Of a stretch of 8,798 nucleotides of DNA, positions 7,511 to 8,798 are shown in pieces; the stretch's first letter is position 1, and every line of letters begins with the position of its first letter. The notes beneath the pieces are model-generated. The model saw only the letters and a list, made by a program, of their open reading frames with translations. It was not told where the DNA came from and searched no databases. This DNA comes from Rhodobacterales bacterium UBA5972 (GTDB lineage: Bacteria > Pseudomonadota > Alphaproteobacteria > Rhodobacterales > Rhodobacteraceae), in NCBI GenBank assembly GCA_002430125.1, contig DJBQ01000088.1, forward strand, positions 12,179 to 20,976, in the 5' to 3' direction. The position numbers and the translations under genes are program-made.

Positions 7511-8798
7511 TCAGAGATCATAAATCGCGGTGAATTTTCGGTTCAGGTAATCAAGCAAGGGTTTTTCGCTGATTGGTTTACCGGTTGAACGCGCCATCAA
7601 CTCGGTCGGCTCGAACAACCCGCCATAGATCTGCACATTGGCGCACAACCAGTCGGTGGCTTGGGTTGTAACGCCCTCAGCCAGGTCATGATCCAGGGTT
7701 GGAACCGCTTGGCGCATGGCGTCGTTAAGGCCGCCTGCATAAATATTGCCCAAGGAATAGGTCGGGAAATAGCCAAACAATCCGACCGACCAATGCACGT
7801 CCTGCAAGACCCCATTACTGGCTTTATCAACGGCAAAGCCAAAATCGGCAAGGAAACGATCGTTCCAGGCAGCTTCAAGGTCATCGACAGCCAAATCGCC
7901 GGAAATAAGCGCGCGTTCCAGATGAAACCGCATGAGGATATGCAGGTTATATTGCACTTCGTCGGCTTCGGTGCGGATAAACCCCTGCCCGACCTGATTG
8001 ACCAGTCGGTAAAAATCAAGTTCGGTAGCAATCGCAAAGTCACCAAACAAATCCCGCATCCGGCCATAAAGCCACCCACAAAATGTCTGCGACCGCCCCA
8101 GTTGGTTCTCGTAAATCCGGCTTTGGCTTTCATGCACGCCCATGGAAACACCACGGCCCAAGGGTGTCAGCAGATATTGCGCGTTGATCGCCTGTTCATA
8201 GGCCGAATGCCCGGTTTCGTGGATGGTGGAGTAGATACAGTTGAAGGGATTGGCGGGGTCAACCCGGGTGGTGATCCGCGTGTCAGTACCGGAACCCGAC
8301 GAAAACGGATGCACGGCTTTATCAAGCCTGCCGCAATTCCAGTCATAGCCAAAAACCGTGGCAAGTTCGGTGGCCAGTTGCATCTGCTGGGCGTCGGGGA
8401 ATGTGTGGTTAAGCGTTGGAATTTGCACGGAAGAATTGCGGATGCGGCCGCGCAGGTCAACCAATCCGTCGCGCAAGTTGCCGAGTATCTGATCAAGATA
8501 AGCCCCGGTCATTCCCGGCTCGTAGTCATCAAGCAGCGCGTCATAAAGATCGCCACCAGCACTTAAGGCGGCGGCTTCTTCCTGCCTGAGGGCCAGCACC
8601 TTTTTCAGGGTCGGCGCAAAACCGGCGAAATCATCAGCCGCGCGTGCCTGCGCCCAAATGCTTTGCGAAATTGAGGTGACGCGGGCGATTTCTGCGGCCA
8701 GATCGGCGGGGACTTTGCTGTTGCGTTGAAATGAACGGCGGATATGGCGAATGTTTGCGGCCTGTTCCTGATCAAGGTTGGCGCCGTCGAGTTTGTCG
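7511..8798 (-). CDS. M32-family metallocarboxypeptidase (carboxypeptidase Taq-like), N-terminus cut off by the window edge
   Basis: The enzyme removes C-terminal residues from peptides using one metal ion in the cytoplasm. The frame is open to the right edge, giving 428 visible residues. Members have about 490-500, so roughly 65-70 N-terminal residues are missing. In visible numbering, the zinc motif HETGH is at 193-197 (TIHETGHSAYEQ), followed by the family motif VHESQSRIYEN from about 221 with Glu223 as expected third ligand. Upstream are HPFSSG and DTRITTR (about 163-178), hallmark M32 motifs. The GTG near 8599 is internal, because family-like sequence (SIWAQARAADDFAGFAPTL) continues upstream of it in frame. 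It probably shares a transcript with the MFS gene downstream. A role in recycling peptides is likely; a link to histidine use is not shown. Confidence 0.95.
   Translation of the reverse strand, partial: DKLDGANLDQEQAANIRHIRRSFQRNSKVPADLAAEIARVTSISQSIWAQARAADDFAGFAPTLKKVLALRQEEAAALSAGGDLYDALLDDYEPGMTGAYLDQILGNLRDGLVDLRGRIRNSSVQIPTLNHTFPDAQQMQLATELATVFGYDWNCGRLDKAVHPFSSGSGTDTRITTRVDPANPFNCIYSTIHETGHSAYEQAINAQYLLTPLGRGVSMGVHESQSRIYENQLGRSQTFCGWLYGRMRDLFGDFAIATELDFYRLVNQVGQGFIRTEADEVQYNLHILMRFHLERALISGDLAVDDLEAAWNDRFLADFGFAVDKASNGVLQDVHWSVGLFGYFPTYSLGNIYAGGLNDAMRQAVPTLDHDLAEGVTTQATDWLCANVQIYGGLFEPTELMARSTGKPISEKPLLDYLNRKFTAIYDL

Noticed and set aside
7661..8566. Long plus-strand open frame of 301 codons
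   Set aside because: It lies entirely antisense to the M32 carboxypeptidase, whose frame contains all the family motifs. The plus-strand translation has no recognisable domain and no convincing ribosome binding site, so it is a shadow of GC-biased coding.
8597..8599. GTG near 8599 as the start of the M32 peptidase
   Set aside because: The reading frame continues upstream without a stop and encodes family-typical sequence (for example SIWAQARAADDFAGFAPTL), so this valine codon is internal and the gene is cut by the window edge.
1..8798. CRISPR arrays, tRNA or rRNA genes, insertion sequences, phage or defence genes
   Set aside because: No spaced direct repeats, cloverleaf-like sequence, terminal inverted repeats or transposase motifs were seen. 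The coding content is metabolic throughout.

Overview
This window most likely comes from an alphaproteobacterium, plausibly a marine Rhodobacterales-type organism. That rests on the style of the protein sequences, a moderately GC-rich composition (by eye), tight gene packing and translationally overlapping hut genes. The taxonomic call is inference; no rRNA or other marker gene is present. Coding density is very high: the largest gene-free gaps are about 60-80 bases, and no stretch over 300 bases lacks a gene. I saw no RNA genes, insertion sequences, CRISPR arrays or phage genes.

Layout. Bases 1-210 hold the 3' end of a plus-strand FAD-dependent amine/amino-acid oxidase-like gene. It converges on the minus-strand pair hutI-hutH (2943 down to 233). 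A short divergent control region (2944-3019) separates hutI from the plus-strand pair hutF-hutC (3020-5073). Downstream on the plus strand is a Rieske non-haem iron oxygenase (5131-6261). It converges on a minus-strand MFS transporter (6273-about 7442), which lies just downstream of a minus-strand M32 metallocarboxypeptidase that runs off the right edge (7511-8798).

How the genes work together. HutH makes urocanate from histidine, HutI opens imidazolonepropionate to formiminoglutamate, and HutF deiminates that to N-formylglutamate. This is the five-step, HutF-dependent histidine route. Urocanase (hutU) and N-formylglutamate deformylase (hutG), both needed to complete it, are not in the window. 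HutC, a GntR/UTRA repressor, is encoded with hutF. It probably acts on a perfect 9-bp inverted repeat (2977-2998) that overlaps predicted promoters firing in both directions. Two genes start at TTG or probably TTG: hutH, overlapping the hutI stop as TTGA with a strong ribosome binding site, and the MFS gene, less certainly. hutC starts at GTG, overlapping the hutF stop.

The most interesting item is the Rieske oxygenase beside the hut genes. Its active-site motif carries a glutamate where classical ring-hydroxylating dioxygenases have the bridging aspartate, as in carnitine monooxygenase CntA. This makes an N-methylated or quaternary amine substrate worth testing, possibly a methylated histidine such as hercynine that would feed the hut pathway. 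That link is a hypothesis from context only.
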